Source: Lewinella sp. IMCC34183 | GTDB taxonomy: Bacteria; Bacteroidota; Bacteroidia; Chitinophagales; Saprospiraceae | Reading direction: 5' to 3' | NCBI RefSeq assembly: GCF_003390915.1 | Contig: NZ_QMEM01000002.1 | Location: 372,001-436,000 of the forward strand | DNA length: 64,000 nucleotides | Part shown: positions 1-8,043 of the stretch, in pieces | Numbering within the stretch: the first letter of the stretch is position 1 | How the letters are laid out: every line of letters begins with the position of its first letter | The notes under the pieces: generated by a model | The model's database searches: none | What the model was told of the DNA's origin: nothing | Seen by the model: only the letters and a program-made list of their open reading frames with translations | Made by a program: the position numbers and the translations under genes

Positions 1-1
1 C

Positions 2-838
2 CTCAAGCCCTACCCTACCGAGTCCTACGCCGGCCGGCTCCGGCAGGTAGCCGATCCGCCCCCGGTCGTTCGGCTGGAAGACATGGGGTTTGAGGCCACC
101 GACGTACCGCTTCCTCCGCCCGCCGCCCCGCTCCCCGTCCTGGAGCAGTACGACCGACAGCGCGATTATCCGGCCACGGAGGGCACCACCCGCTGGGGCG
201 TACACCTGCGCCACGGGACGGTAAGCGTGCGCGAAAAGGCCCGCCGGGCCCTGGCCACCAACGCTACCCTGCTCAACGAACTGATCTGGCGCGACTTCTA
301 CTCCAACATCCTGCAGTCGTTCCCCCACGTGGCGCACCGCAGCTACCGCCCGGCGTACGATACGATCCCCTGGATCAACGACGAGCAGCAGTTCGAACGA
401 TGGTGCGCGGGTGAGACGGGCGTGCCCATAGTCGACGCCGGCATGCGGCAGCTCAACGCCACCGGGTTCATGCACAACCGCGTGCGCATGATCGTAGCCA
501 GCTACCTGACCAAGCATCTGCTCATCGACTGGCGCTGGGGCGAAAGCTACTTCGCCGACAAGTTGCTCGACTACGAATTGGCCAGCAACAACGGCGGCTG
601 GCAGTGGGCCGCCGGTAGCGGGGTGGATGCTCAGCCCTATTTCCGTATATTTAATTTCGAGAGCCAGCAGCGGAAGTTCGATCCCGAGTACCGCTACGTC
701 CGTCGCTGGGTCCCCGAGTACGGCACATCCGGATACCCCGATAAGCCACTCGTCGAACACAAGTTCGGCCGCGATCGGGCGTTAGCTACCTATAAAACGG
801 CCCTGGTGGCGGCAAGAGCGGGCTCGGTGGCCCTCTAA
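2..838 (+). CDS. Deoxyribodipyrimidine photolyase, class I type (5' end outside window)
   Basis: The frame is open from base 2 to the TAA at 836-838, so this is the C-terminal 278 residues of a photolyase/cryptochrome; the ATG at 83 is internal. The visible part is the FAD-binding helical domain. It contains a NELIWRDFY motif, an RMIVASYLTKHLLIDW helix, and the D-x-x-LASN-x-GWQW-x-AG segment followed by a PYFRIFN flavin-pocket motif, all typical of light-driven CPD photolyases. The N-terminal antenna domain lies upstream of the window. A DASH or cryptochrome function cannot be excluded without the missing half. A second photolyase of a different class lies at 55675-57060. Confidence 0.9.
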   Translation, partial: LKPYPTESYAGRLRQVADPPPVVRLEDMGFEATDVPLPPPAAPLPVLEQYDRQRDYPATEGTTRWGVHLRHGTVSVREKARRALATNATLLNELIWRDFYSNILQSFPHVAHRSYRPAYDTIPWINDEQQFERWCAGETGVPIVDAGMRQLNATGFMHNRVRMIVASYLTKHLLIDWRWGESYFADKLLDYELASNNGGWQWAAGSGVDAQPYFRIFNFESQQRKFDPEYRYVRRWVPEYGTSGYPDKPLVEHKFGRDRALATYKTALVAARAGSVAL

Positions 839-855
839 ATGGGGTTATCATGGGG

Positions 856-885
856 TTGGGCAACTGCCACCTTAGTATATATTTT
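856..885 (+). promoter_or_regulatory. Candidate promoter for the outer-membrane protein gene at 908
   Basis: A TTG at 856-858 is followed after 19 nt by TATATTTT at 878-885, close to the Bacteroidota -33 TTG / -7 TAnnTTTG arrangement with one mismatch at the last base. The next start codon is 23 nt further on. Confidence 0.45.
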
Positions 886-907
886 CGCGTTTTTAACTAC
901 CCGGCTA

Positions 908-2149
908 ATGAGATTTCTCCTGACCTACGCCACGTTGGCGCTTGCAATGCTTTTAAGTACAGCAAGTTACGGTCAGAAACGGCTGAATCTTTTTACCGAG
1001 TGTGACTGCAACCGGACGCTGCTCAAACAGGAACTCGACTACGTCAACCACACGATCGACCCCGTCAGCGCCCAGGTCAACCTCTTCATCGTCACCAATT
1101 ACCTCAGCAATGGTGGCCGCGTCTACGACCTGCAGTTCAAGGGGCAGCAGGAACTGGCCGGCAACAGCCTGAACTTCAAGGTGTCCACCACCGCCGTCAT
1201 GACCGGCCTGGAGCGCGACGAGTACCTCAACAAGCGCATCGAACTCGGACTGGCCGGCTTCCTGGCCGGCACCGACTACGCCAACCTCGTGGACATTACC
1301 GCCCAGGCACCCCCCGAACCGGAACCGACGGATACCCCGGAAGACGAAGACTCCGGAGACAACTGGAACAACTGGATCTTCGAAACCAGCGCCAGCTTCA
1401 GCGCCAATACCGAAAGCCAGCGTAGCAAGAGCGAGTTTCGACTAGGCTTCGACGCCGACCGCACCACCCCCGACTGGCGACTGAGCTTCAGCCCGAATTT
1501 CTTCTACCGGGTAGAAAATATCACCCAGTCGGACGGCAAGGAAGTAACCTCCGTACGGCGCGACCAGTGGTTCAACGGCCGCGTGGTCAAGAGTATCGGC
1601 AACCACTGGTCGGTGGGCTTCTTCCCCGGCGCCAATTCCTCCACCTACAGCAACATCGATCTCGGCATCTCCATACTGCCGGCCATCGAATACAATATCT
1701 ACGACTACAACCAGGTCCCGTTCAAGGAATTTACCATCGCCTACCGGCTGGGCTGGGTATACAACCGATACACCGAACAGACGATCTTTTTGAAGACGGA
1801 GGAAAGCCTGGCCCGGCAGAGCCTCGACGTGAACCTGCGCCTCCGGCAACGGTGGGGGTCGGTCTTCGCGGGGATCTCGGCGGGCAACTACCTGAACGAC
1901 CTTTCGAAGAACCGCCTGTCGCTCGACGCCCGCGCCGACGTGCGCCTGATCAAGGGCCTGTCCTTTCGCGTCAGCGGCGGCTACAACATCATCAACGACC
2001 AGATCAGCCTGCCCGCCGGTGAGATCAGCGACACTGACCTGCTCCTAGGACAAGTCCAACTGGCAACCAACTATAGTGCCGACGTCAGCTTCGGGTTCAG
2101 TTACACCTTCGGCTCGCTCTACAACAACGTGATCAATACCCGCCTCTAG
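908..2149 (+). CDS. Predicted outer-membrane beta-barrel protein of unknown function
   Basis: The ATG at 908 is chosen because it opens a clear signal peptide (MRFLLTYATLALAMLLSTASYG) that the longer frame from 839 would bury. The protein has 413 residues. After the signal peptide come about 110 residues of mixed alpha/beta character with a CDC motif, then an acidic proline-rich linker (PEPEPTDTPEDED). About 240 residues of alternating aromatic/polar strands follow, as in an outer-membrane barrel. It ends six bases before the convergent gene at 2156. I do not recognise a specific family; an envelope assembly or transport role is only inference. Confidence 0.75.
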   Translation: MRFLLTYATLALAMLLSTASYGQKRLNLFTECDCNRTLLKQELDYVNHTIDPVSAQVNLFIVTNYLSNGGRVYDLQFKGQQELAGNSLNFKVSTTAVMTGLERDEYLNKRIELGLAGFLAGTDYANLVDITAQAPPEPEPTDTPEDEDSGDNWNNWIFETSASFSANTESQRSKSEFRLGFDADRTTPDWRLSFSPNFFYRVENITQSDGKEVTSVRRDQWFNGRVVKSIGNHWSVGFFPGANSSTYSNIDLGISILPAIEYNIYDYNQVPFKEFTIAYRLGWVYNRYTEQTIFLKTEESLARQSLDVNLRLRQRWGSVFAGISAGNYLNDLSKNRLSLDARADVRLIKGLSFRVSGGYNIINDQISLPAGEISDTDLLLGQVQLATNYSADVSFGFSYTFGSLYNNVINTRL

Positions 2150-2155
2150 CGCGGT

Positions 2156-2599
2156 TTACGAGAAGTTCACCGCACCCGCGAACTCCCGCCGGAACGTATC
2201 GAACTGCTTGCGGGACGTGAGGAAGCGCAGGTTGCGCCCGAAGGTACCGGGTCCGCGCAGGCGTACCGTAGCCAGCTTGAAGAAGAGAAAGCGATTCTCG
2301 GTGATTTCCTCCACGTCCTCCACGAGGTGGTAGCGGGCGGTGCGGAAGTAGTTGCTGACGTAGAGGTATTCTCCGTTGGTTTCCACCCGCTTCAGTGGCC
2401 ACAGGGCCAGCCAGAAGGTACCCACCCCCATCAGCAGGAGAAACACTACGCCGTACCGCAACGACTGCAGCGGTATGCCGCCGAAGTAGTGCTCCGGCGC
2501 GAACCAGGCTACCAGGGTGACCCCGACCATGATGGTGGTCCAGAACACCGGCAGGAACAACTTGAGAAACAGCGTGAGGTTGGAGGAAAGTCGGAGCAA
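2156..2599 (-). CDS. Small membrane protein with a PH-like C-terminal domain
   Basis: This 147-residue protein has two predicted transmembrane helices in its first 70 residues (around LFLPVFWTTIMVGVTLVAW and YGVVFLLLMGVGTFWLALW). A short beta-rich cytoplasmic domain follows (VETNGEYLYVSNYFRT onward), resembling bacterial PH-like domains. The start is a TTG at 2599: the first ATG is internal to the first membrane helix, and a perfect -7 element at 2619-2626 fits a short leader to the TTG. It lies downstream of lspA on the same strand. Function unknown. Confidence 0.65.
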   Translation of the reverse strand: MLRLSSNLTLFLKLFLPVFWTTIMVGVTLVAWFAPEHYFGGIPLQSLRYGVVFLLLMGVGTFWLALWPLKRVETNGEYLYVSNYFRTARYHLVEDVEEITENRFLFFKLATVRLRGPGTFGRNLRFLTSRKQFDTFRREFAGAVNFS

Positions 2600-2618
2600 G
2601 GGTAACGGTTTCGGGCCG

Positions 2619-2626
2619 CAAAGGTA
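2619..2626 (-). promoter_or_regulatory. Perfect -7 element TACCTTTG upstream of the TTG-start membrane gene
   Basis: On the minus strand these bases read TACCTTTG, an exact match to TAnnTTTG. The element ends 19 nt before the TTG start at 2599. No clear -33 TTG was found at the usual distance. Confidence 0.5.
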
Positions 2627-2658
2627 CGGGTAGGCACCGGTACGGGGGGCCGCTCAAC

Positions 2659-3264
2659 TCACTTACGTACGTAATAGTACAGTAATAGCAGTACGACGCC
2701 GGCCGTGATGGCCACGTCCGCCACGTTGAAGATGGGCCGGAAAAACAGAAAGGACTGCCCGCCCACCAGGGGGAAGCCGTCCGGGTACACCCCGTACACC
2801 AGGGGAAAGTAGAGCATATCTACCACCCGCCCGTAAAAGAGCGACTCGTAGCCGCCCTCGGCCGGCAGAAAGGTCGCGGCCCCACCGTGCGGGCTCGAGG
2901 CCGAAAAGAGTACGCCGTAGAATACGCTATCGATGATGTTGCCCAGGGCACCGGCCTCGATGCAGGCAAAGGCTGCCAACAGCAGCCGGGGGGCCTGCTG
3001 CCGGATCAGGCTGGCGAGGTAGTAGCCCAGCAGCAGGACGGCCAGGATGCGGAACACGGTAAGCCCCAGTTTTCCCAGGCGGCCGCCCAGGCTGAGGCCG
3101 AAGGCCATACCGTTGTTCTCTACGAAATGGATGAGGGCCCGGTCGCTGCCGAGGATTCCGAACTCCTCGCCGTAGGACATATTGGTCTTGACCCAGACTT
3201 TAAGGGCCTGGTCGAGCAGTAGCACCGCAAGGATGATGAGGAATACGAGGGCCTTACGGTTCAT
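2659..3264 (-). CDS. lspA: Lipoprotein signal peptidase (signal peptidase II)
   Basis: LspA is the inner-membrane aspartyl protease that cleaves lipoprotein signal peptides before the lipidated cysteine. The 201-residue sequence has the four-helix layout and the family motifs: DQALK near residue 18, ENNGMAFG at 49-56, GNIID near 112, GRVVDM with Asp149 and FNVADVAI with Asp183. The last two aspartates are the expected catalytic pair. The loop between them is longer than in proteobacterial enzymes (about residues 153-178). Its substrates would include the many lipobox proteins in this window (GH32, SusD, VCBS protein, small lipoproteins). It follows the dksA-like gene by 12 nt, so the two are probably cotranscribed. 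Confidence 0.95.
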   Translation of the reverse strand: MNRKALVFLIILAVLLLDQALKVWVKTNMSYGEEFGILGSDRALIHFVENNGMAFGLSLGGRLGKLGLTVFRILAVLLLGYYLASLIRQQAPRLLLAAFACIEAGALGNIIDSVFYGVLFSASSPHGGAATFLPAEGGYESLFYGRVVDMLYFPLVYGVYPDGFPLVGGQSFLFFRPIFNVADVAITAGVVLLLLYYYVRK

Positions 3265-3276
3265 GACCCCGTAAAG

Positions 3277-3645
3277 CTACCTATTTTGCTTGGCGTGGAT
3301 GCTGAGCGTGGTGTGGGGTACGATCCGCAGGCGGTCGGCGCTGATCAGCTCACCGGTCATGCGGCAGATGCCGTAAACCTTGTTCTGGATGCGCAGCAGG
3401 GCGTTCTCCAGGTGCTGGATGAGCTGCTGCTGCCGGTTGGCGAGGCGGTGAAGCTCTTCGTTGGCGCTGGTACTGGTGCCGTCGTCGAGTCCGCGGAGCT
3501 TGCTGTCATCGCTGTTGGCCTGCTCGGTGAGCTGGTCCAGGTAGAACTGCAGTTGCTTACGGGCGTCGGCCAGTTTAGCATCGATGATGAGCTTGAATTC
3601 AGCGAGCTCTTGGTCGCTGTAACGGGTTTGGATTTGTGCTTGCAT
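3277..3645 (-). CDS. TraR/DksA-family protein lacking the four-cysteine zinc finger
   Basis: The ATG at 3645 gives 122 residues; a longer frame to 3777 has no family support. Residues 10-92 form a long helical hairpin, and the last 30 residues (YGICRMTGELISADRLRIVPHTTLSIHA) align with the DksA zinc-finger module. Only one cysteine (Cys94) remains, so zinc should not be bound. This cysteine-poor form is common in Bacteroidota homologues. DksA proteins enter the RNA polymerase secondary channel and modulate stringent-response transcription; whether this member does so is inferred. It precedes lspA with a 12-nt gap. Confidence 0.85.
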   Translation of the reverse strand: MQAQIQTRYSDQELAEFKLIIDAKLADARKQLQFYLDQLTEQANSDDSKLRGLDDGTSTSANEELHRLANRQQQLIQHLENALLRIQNKVYGICRMTGELISADRLRIVPHTTLSIHAKQNR

Positions 3646-3893
3646 GAGTATCCGAGAGTAAGAGTGCGATGTGTGAATGATGTATCCGAGCAAAGGCAAA
3701 ACGCAATACGCCCACAAATATACCGCTAAATCGATATACCCCTCAATCTTCGCTGTTAAATTATCCGTAACGAACATAATGTGGGGGCACCGTTCGGGAG
3801 CTTATATTTCCTTCTGCTCGGCCGCGCAACCTTTCTTTCCCGCCCCGCTTTAGTGGATAGATTCTTCACCCGCTTACGCCCTAATTCCCTCCC

Positions 3894-4358
3894 GTGACCC
3901 CCCGCCGCCTCGAGTACACCACGGTCGTTCCCCGCCCCCTGCCGGAGGTGTGGGACTTCTTCAGCCGCCCCGAAAACTTGGAAAAGCTTACCCCGCCCGA
4001 CGTTCGTTTCGACATCCGCTCGCCCGTCTCCGGCGTGGAGATGTACGCGGGCATGATTGTCCAGTACCGCGTGACCCCCTTCCCGGGCTTCACCACGGAC
4101 TGGGTCACCGAGATCACTCACATCTCCCCCCATACCTACTTCATTGACGACCAACGCGTTGGCCCCTTCGCGCTCTGGCACCACCAGCACCACTTCCGCG
4201 CCCTCTCCGACCAGCGTACGGAAATGCACGACATTCTCCACTACCAGGCTCCCCTCGGCCCCCTCGGCAGCATCGCCCATCGCCTTTTTGTGAAGCGGCA
4301 GGTAGAGGGGATCTTCTTGGCTCGGGAGGAGGCTATTGCTCGGATTTTTGGTGTGTAG
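3894..4358 (+). CDS. SRPBCC (START-like) family protein
   Basis: This 154-residue protein starts with GTG at 3894; no ATG lies upstream in frame. The N-terminus (EYTTVVPRPLPEVWDFFSRPENLEKLTPP) is the typical beginning of a ligand-binding SRPBCC fold, and the last helix (GSIAHRLFVKRQVEGIF) matches the long C-terminal helix. Members bind hydrophobic ligands or act as cyclases; related proteins are often annotated as cell-division inhibitors. The sequence does not identify the ligand. It stands alone, convergent with the gene at 4444. Confidence 0.8.
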   Translation: MTPRRLEYTTVVPRPLPEVWDFFSRPENLEKLTPPDVRFDIRSPVSGVEMYAGMIVQYRVTPFPGFTTDWVTEITHISPHTYFIDDQRVGPFALWHHQHHFRALSDQRTEMHDILHYQAPLGPLGSIAHRLFVKRQVEGIFLAREEAIARIFGV

Positions 4359-4443
4359 TCTTGTAGTACTGTAGTCGGGTAGATAGCTTGTAGCATGTAG
4401 TTTGTAGGCTACCTACTCCTATCAGCGAGCGCAGCGAGCGGGA
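4359..4443. repeat. Intergenic short-word repeats (TGTAG-type) plus a GCGAGCG pair
   Basis: About six copies of (T/G)GTAG follow each other at 7-11 nt intervals between 4362 and 4410. They are followed by two GCGAGCG words separated by CA near 4426-4441. The stretch separates two convergent genes and has no coding potential I can support. Confidence 0.55.
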
Positions 4444-4803
4444 CTACTCCACGTATTCTTTCCGCTTGATCAGCAGCACCCACTCCCCTTCCTCGACCCG
4501 GTAGCCGTAGTCGTAGCAAAAATGGTAGAGGATGCCGCTCCGCGAGGTGTACTCATTGGTGAAATAGCGGAACTTGAAGCCCCGGTCGATCATGCGGTCG
4601 CGGCGCACGTTGGCCTTTCCGTCCGGGTTGAGCTCGGCCAGGACGTTGCGGTTGTGGCGCAGGATGTTGTTGATGGAGCGCTGAAAGGCTTGCTCTTCGG
4701 CCCGGGCGCGGTTGTGGTGGCCGGCCCGGCACGGCGCGGAACAGAATTTCTTATCGGACCGCCCGGTGAATTCTTCCCCGCACTCTGGACAGATACGCTT
4801 CAT
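4444..4803 (-). CDS. Zinc-ribbon protein, conserved in Bacteroidota, function unknown
   Basis: The 119 residues begin with a treble-clef/zinc-ribbon-like module: CPECGEEF at 4-11 and KKFCSAPCRAGHHNR near 18-32, giving four cysteines plus histidines for metal binding. The remainder is basic and mixed alpha/beta. The ATG at 4803 overlaps the TGA of the upstream spermidine-synthase-like gene in an ATGA, so the two are translationally coupled. A nucleic-acid-binding role is plausible but not shown. Confidence 0.7.
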   Translation of the reverse strand: MKRICPECGEEFTGRSDKKFCSAPCRAGHHNRARAEEQAFQRSINNILRHNRNVLAELNPDGKANVRRDRMIDRGFKFRYFTNEYTSRSGILYHFCYDYGYRVEEGEWVLLIKRKEYVE

Positions 4804-5501
4804 TCCGGCAAAGTAAGAAATTGCGCATCGTTGACCAGCAGGTAGTTGCCACCCGTGTCGTACAGTCGGGGGGCGGGGAACGCGGGTGCAAAGATCTCCT
4901 CGTAGTAGCGGCGGGCCGCGGTTCGGTCCGGAATGCTTGACGCCAGGCGGTTGTAGATCAGGGCGCCGCCCGGGAGCAGGCGTTCCTGTAGCAGCTCCAC
5001 GAATCCCCGCACGTCCAGGTGGCCCGGCACGACCGCATCCTGGAACACGTCCACGCAGATCAGGTCGTACTGCCGCGCATCGACTTCCAGGAAGGCCACG
5101 GCGTCGGCCTCCACTACTTCCACCGGGGAGGCCAGGGCGGGCAGGCTGTAGTCGCTAGCCAGCTCGATGATGACCGGGTCGATCTCCACGGTCACGTAGG
5201 AATAGCTCAGGCCCACGTGCTTCTCCAGCAGCTCCGGTATGCTGCCCAGGCCCAGCCCCAACACGAGCACGGAGGCCCGCTCCGGCAGCCGGTCGAAATC
5301 GAAGACCTCGAAAATTTTCCGGAAATTGAGGTAGTAGTCTCCGAAGCTGTAGATCGCATCTTCCGCCACCAGTTGCAGGCGGCCGTGCACCAGGCACACC
5401 TCCAGGTAAGCGTTGTAGTCGGAGGCCGTGACCTCGAGCGACTGCTCCCACAGGTAGCTGAGCCAGTACCGGTAACGGGGAATGGTAGAAGGACGCGACA
5501 T
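4800..5501 (-). CDS. Spermidine synthase-like methyltransferase-fold protein
   Basis: The ATG at 5501 gives 233 residues and lies five bases from a perfect promoter -7 element, so it is preferred over the frame reaching 5540. The core has a Rossmann-like motif I (VLVLGLGLGSIPELL), an acidic residue in VTVEIDPVIIELA, and YDLICVDVFQDAVVP, as in the spermine/spermidine synthase superfamily. It lacks an obvious N-terminal beta-hairpin domain and is shorter than true SpeE (about 280 residues). It could therefore be a fused-type or methyltransferase relative. Its stop overlaps the start of the zinc-ribbon gene. Confidence 0.75.
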   Translation of the reverse strand: MSRPSTIPRYRYWLSYLWEQSLEVTASDYNAYLEVCLVHGRLQLVAEDAIYSFGDYYLNFRKIFEVFDFDRLPERASVLVLGLGLGSIPELLEKHVGLSYSYVTVEIDPVIIELASDYSLPALASPVEVVEADAVAFLEVDARQYDLICVDVFQDAVVPGHLDVRGFVELLQERLLPGGALIYNRLASSIPDRTAARRYYEEIFAPAFPAPRLYDTGGNYLLVNDAQFLTLPE

Positions 5502-5506
5502 CGGGG

Positions 5507-5536
5507 CAAAAATACCAACACCGTCGCCGTTGACAA
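5507..5536 (-). promoter_or_regulatory. Promoter of the spermidine-synthase-like gene; predicted leaderless
   Basis: On the minus strand TTG (5536-5534) is followed after 19 nt by TATTTTTG (5514-5507), a full match to the Bacteroidota promoter. The ATG at 5501 begins only five bases later, so the transcript should start at or next to the start codon. Confidence 0.7.
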
Positions 5537-5564
5537 CCAAAACTTCCGCCGTGAACTACCTTTG
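5530..5564 (+). promoter_or_regulatory. Promoter of the E2 (sucB-like) gene
   Basis: TACCTTTG at 5557-5564 matches TAnnTTTG exactly. A TTG at 5530-5532 lies 24 nt upstream, slightly further than usual. It forms one half of the palindrome GTTGACAAC (5529-5537), whose other half is the -33 TTG of the divergent gene. Confidence 0.55.
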
Positions 5565-5617
5565 GGCGCTCAACCGCAGCCTATCCGCCGCGTTAATCCA
5601 CGAAAGTCCGCCTACGT

Positions 5618-6913
5618 ATGAGTATCGTCGAAATGAAAGTCCCGGTCATCGGGGAATCCGTCACCGAAGTCACCCTCTCCGAATGGCTGAAGGGAGACGG
5701 TGACTTCGTCGAGCTCGACGAACCCATCTGTGAGTTCGAGTCGGACAAGGCCACCCTGGAATTTCCCGCCGAGGCTTCCGGCAAGCTTATCTACGTGGCC
5801 AGCGAGGGCGATGACCTGAAGATCGGCGCCCTGGTCGCCAAGATCGACACCAGCGTCTCCGAGGAAGCGGACGACGCCCCGGCCGAGCCCAAAACGGAAG
5901 CCCCCGCAGCCGAAGCCCCGGCCGAAAAGCCCGCCGCGTCCGCGGCCCCCGCCGACGCGACCTACGCCACCGGCACCCCGAGCCCGGCCGCCGGCAAGAT
6001 CCTCCGCGAAAAGGACATCGACCCCTCCACCGTGAACGGTTCCGGCCGCGACGGACGCATCACGAAAGAGGATGCCCAGTCCGCTACCAAGTCCGCCCCG
6101 GCTAAAGAAACTTCCCCCGCACCCGCGGCCCCGCCCAGCGCGGCGACCAAGGTGACCGGCACCAGTGACAAAACGGCCGCCTCTTCGGCCGGACAGGCCA
6201 GCTTCTCCCGCGCGACCCGCAACGAGAAGATGAGCCGCATGCGCCGCACCATCGCCAGCCGGCTGGTGAGCGCCAAGAACGAAACGGCGATGCTCACGAC
6301 CTTCAACGAGGTCGACCTGAGCGCCGTAATGGACCTGCGCAAGCGCGTCCAGGAGAAGTTCGTCGAGAAATTCGGTGTCAAGCTCGGCTTCATGTCCCTC
6401 TTCGCCAAGGCCTGCGCCCAGGTGCTGATGGAGATGCCCGACGTGAACGCCCAAATCAGCGACGACGAAAAGGAGCTTACCTATCACGACTACGTAGACA
6501 TCAGCTTCGCCGTATCGACGCCCACCGGGCTCGTCGTTCCCCCCATCCATAATATCGAGTCGCTGTCGTTCGCCGACATCGAGAAGAAGCTCAAGGAACT
6601 GGCCGCCAAGGCCCGCGACAACAAGCTGAGCATCGAAGAGATGACCGGCGGCACCTTCACGATCACCAACGGGGGCGTCTTCGGCAGCATGATGAGTACG
6701 CCCATCATCAACAAGCCGCAGTCGGCCATCCTGGGTATGCACAACATCATCGAACGGCCCGTGGCGGTCAACGGTGAGGTGGTCGTGCGGCCCATGATGT
6801 ACATCGCCCTGAGCTACGATCACCGCGTCATCGACGGCAGCAGCTCCGTAACCTTCCTGGTGAAGGTCAAGGAGCTGCTGGAGAATCCGACGCTGCTGCT
6901 GATGGGTATCTAG
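5618..6913 (+). CDS. sucB: Dihydrolipoyl acyltransferase E2, 2-oxoglutarate dehydrogenase type
   Basis: E2 transfers the succinyl group from E1-bound thiamine diphosphate to CoA in the TCA cycle. The 431 residues show one lipoyl domain (1-75, lipoylated Lys44 in ESDKAT), an Ala/Pro/Glu-rich linker, a peripheral subunit-binding domain (about 123-160, [14 protein letters not shown]), a second linker and the catalytic domain (about 200-431). The catalytic motif YDHRVIDG gives His402 and Asp406. A single lipoyl domain and the [14 protein letters not shown] start favour the 2-oxoglutarate over the pyruvate complex. No E1 gene is adjacent; pdhA at 30568 belongs to the pyruvate complex. Its TAG overlaps the TAG of the convergent DUF4097 gene. 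Confidence 0.9.
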   Translation: MSIVEMKVPVIGESVTEVTLSEWLKGDGDFVELDEPICEFESDKATLEFPAEASGKLIYVASEGDDLKIGALVAKIDTSVSEEADDAPAEPKTEAPAAEAPAEKPAASAAPADATYATGTPSPAAGKILREKDIDPSTVNGSGRDGRITKEDAQSATKSAPAKETSPAPAAPPSAATKVTGTSDKTAASSAGQASFSRATRNEKMSRMRRTIASRLVSAKNETAMLTTFNEVDLSAVMDLRKRVQEKFVEKFGVKLGFMSLFAKACAQVLMEMPDVNAQISDDEKELTYHDYVDISFAVSTPTGLVVPPIHNIESLSFADIEKKLKELAAKARDNKLSIEEMTGGTFTITNGGVFGSMMSTPIINKPQSAILGMHNIIERPVAVNGEVVVRPMMYIALSYDHRVIDGSSSVTFLVKVKELLENPTLLLMGI

Positions 6914-8043
6914 TAGATTTCGATATCGCCGTAGGAGGTAGCGATGGTAATCGTGCCGCTGCCACTACCCGCCCGTTTGCCCTTCACGAATTCCGTCATG
7001 CCGTCCTTGCCGGTATTCCGTGAGGTCATGCGGTCGGTGGGGATGTCGATGTCGCCGTAGCGGGCGCTCAGGTCTACGGTATAGCCGGCGTCCGCGTCGA
7101 CGCCGATCTGGACGTCGGAGTAGGATACCTCCACGTTCACCCGCTGGAAGCCGGCGGCCAGGCGGTCCACTTCCAGGTCGCCGTAATTGCCCCGGACTTC
7201 GAGGACGCGCAGTACGGTTCCCAGGTTAAAGTCCGTGTAGCTGCCCGAGAGGTAAGCCTCGCCGACTTCGCCGACGCTCAGGTCGTTGTAGTTTCCTTCC
7301 AGGCGGACCGAGGTGGCCTTTTCCACCTCCACCTCCTCGTAGCCCACGTCGAGGCGCAGGTCTCCGACGGCGCCAAACCGCACGTCGCTGTAGCGGCCGT
7401 CGTAGCTCATGTTGCCGGCGTTGCGCACCGTACCCTCGCTGTAGCGGAACTTCACCGTGCTCTCGTTGCCCAACCGCTCAATGCGGGCGGAGCCGTAGCT
7501 GATGTCTACTTCGCTGCGGGCGTCGAGGCGGCCGGCAACCAGGTCGCCGTAGCCTACGTCAAGCCGGGTGGTTCCCGACAGGTTGGGGAGCTCTACGTCG
7601 CAGTAGCGGGCATCGACCTGCAGCTTCACGGTAGCGGGCATATTGACGGTGTAGTAAACCTTGAAGTCATTGACGTCGTCGCTGGAGAGGATATAGGTCC
7701 ACCAGCTGCCGCGCTTGCGGGTCGATTCTATGGAGGTTACCCCCGAAACCCGGTCGCCGCCGCCGGTCAGCGATACGTTCACCCGCTTCAGCACGTCCTG
7801 GAACTCGGACTCGCTGCCGGCCTCAACGCGAATAAGCACGTCGATCCTTACCCGGGGCTGGTTCCAGGTGTTGACCTTGATCTCGCCGTAGCGATTGTCG
7901 AGCTGGACACTGCCGTTTGCGGAAATGGCGAAGGTCTCGGACAGTTTCTTCTCGTAGATACCGGTCGGATCCGCGTTGGCGGTAACGGTAGCGGAGAAAA
8001 GCAGGAAAAGGAGAGTAGAAAGATATATAGCGTTAGATTTCAT
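6910..8043 (-). CDS. DUF4097-type beta-solenoid protein of a sigma/anti-sigma operon
   Basis: The ATG at 8043 opens a signal peptide ([22 protein letters not shown]) and gives 377 residues. The mature protein carries about thirteen copies of an x-x-Y-x-(D/E)-hydrophobic motif spaced mostly 18-25 residues apart (for example RYCDV, GYGDL, RYSDV, NYNDL, SYTDF, NYGDL, RYGDI, SYGDI). This is the pattern of a right-handed beta-helix as in the DUF4097/adhesin-like family. Its start lies inside the 3' end of the anti-sigma gene (11-nt overlap), so it belongs to that operon. It is probably exported and acts in the envelope; the ligand is unknown. Confidence 0.8.
   Translation of the reverse strand: MKSNAIYLSTLLFLLFSATVTANADPTGIYEKKLSETFAISANGSVQLDNRYGEIKVNTWNQPRVRIDVLIRVEAGSESEFQDVLKRVNVSLTGGGDRVSGVTSIESTRKRGSWWTYILSSDDVNDFKVYYTVNMPATVKLQVDARYCDVELPNLSGTTRLDVGYGDLVAGRLDARSEVDISYGSARIERLGNESTVKFRYSEGTVRNAGNMSYDGRYSDVRFGAVGDLRLDVGYEEVEVEKATSVRLEGNYNDLSVGEVGEAYLSGSYTDFNLGTVLRVLEVRGNYGDLEVDRLAAGFQRVNVEVSYSDVQIGVDADAGYTVDLSARYGDIDIPTDRMTSRNTGKDGMTEFVKGKRAGSGSGTITIATSYGDIEIY

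Noticed and set aside
83-838. ATG at 83 as the true start of the photolyase gene
   Set aside because: The frame is open to base 2 and the homologous region begins upstream, so the gene is cut by the window edge.
839-907. ATG at 839 as start of the outer-membrane protein
   Set aside because: It would put a hydrophobic 23-residue stretch before a complete signal peptide; the ATG at 908 is the better start.
5612-6823. A 403-codon frame antisense to the E2 gene
   Set aside because: It is glycine/aspartate-rich and mirrors the Ala/Pro-rich linkers of E2 with no family signature.
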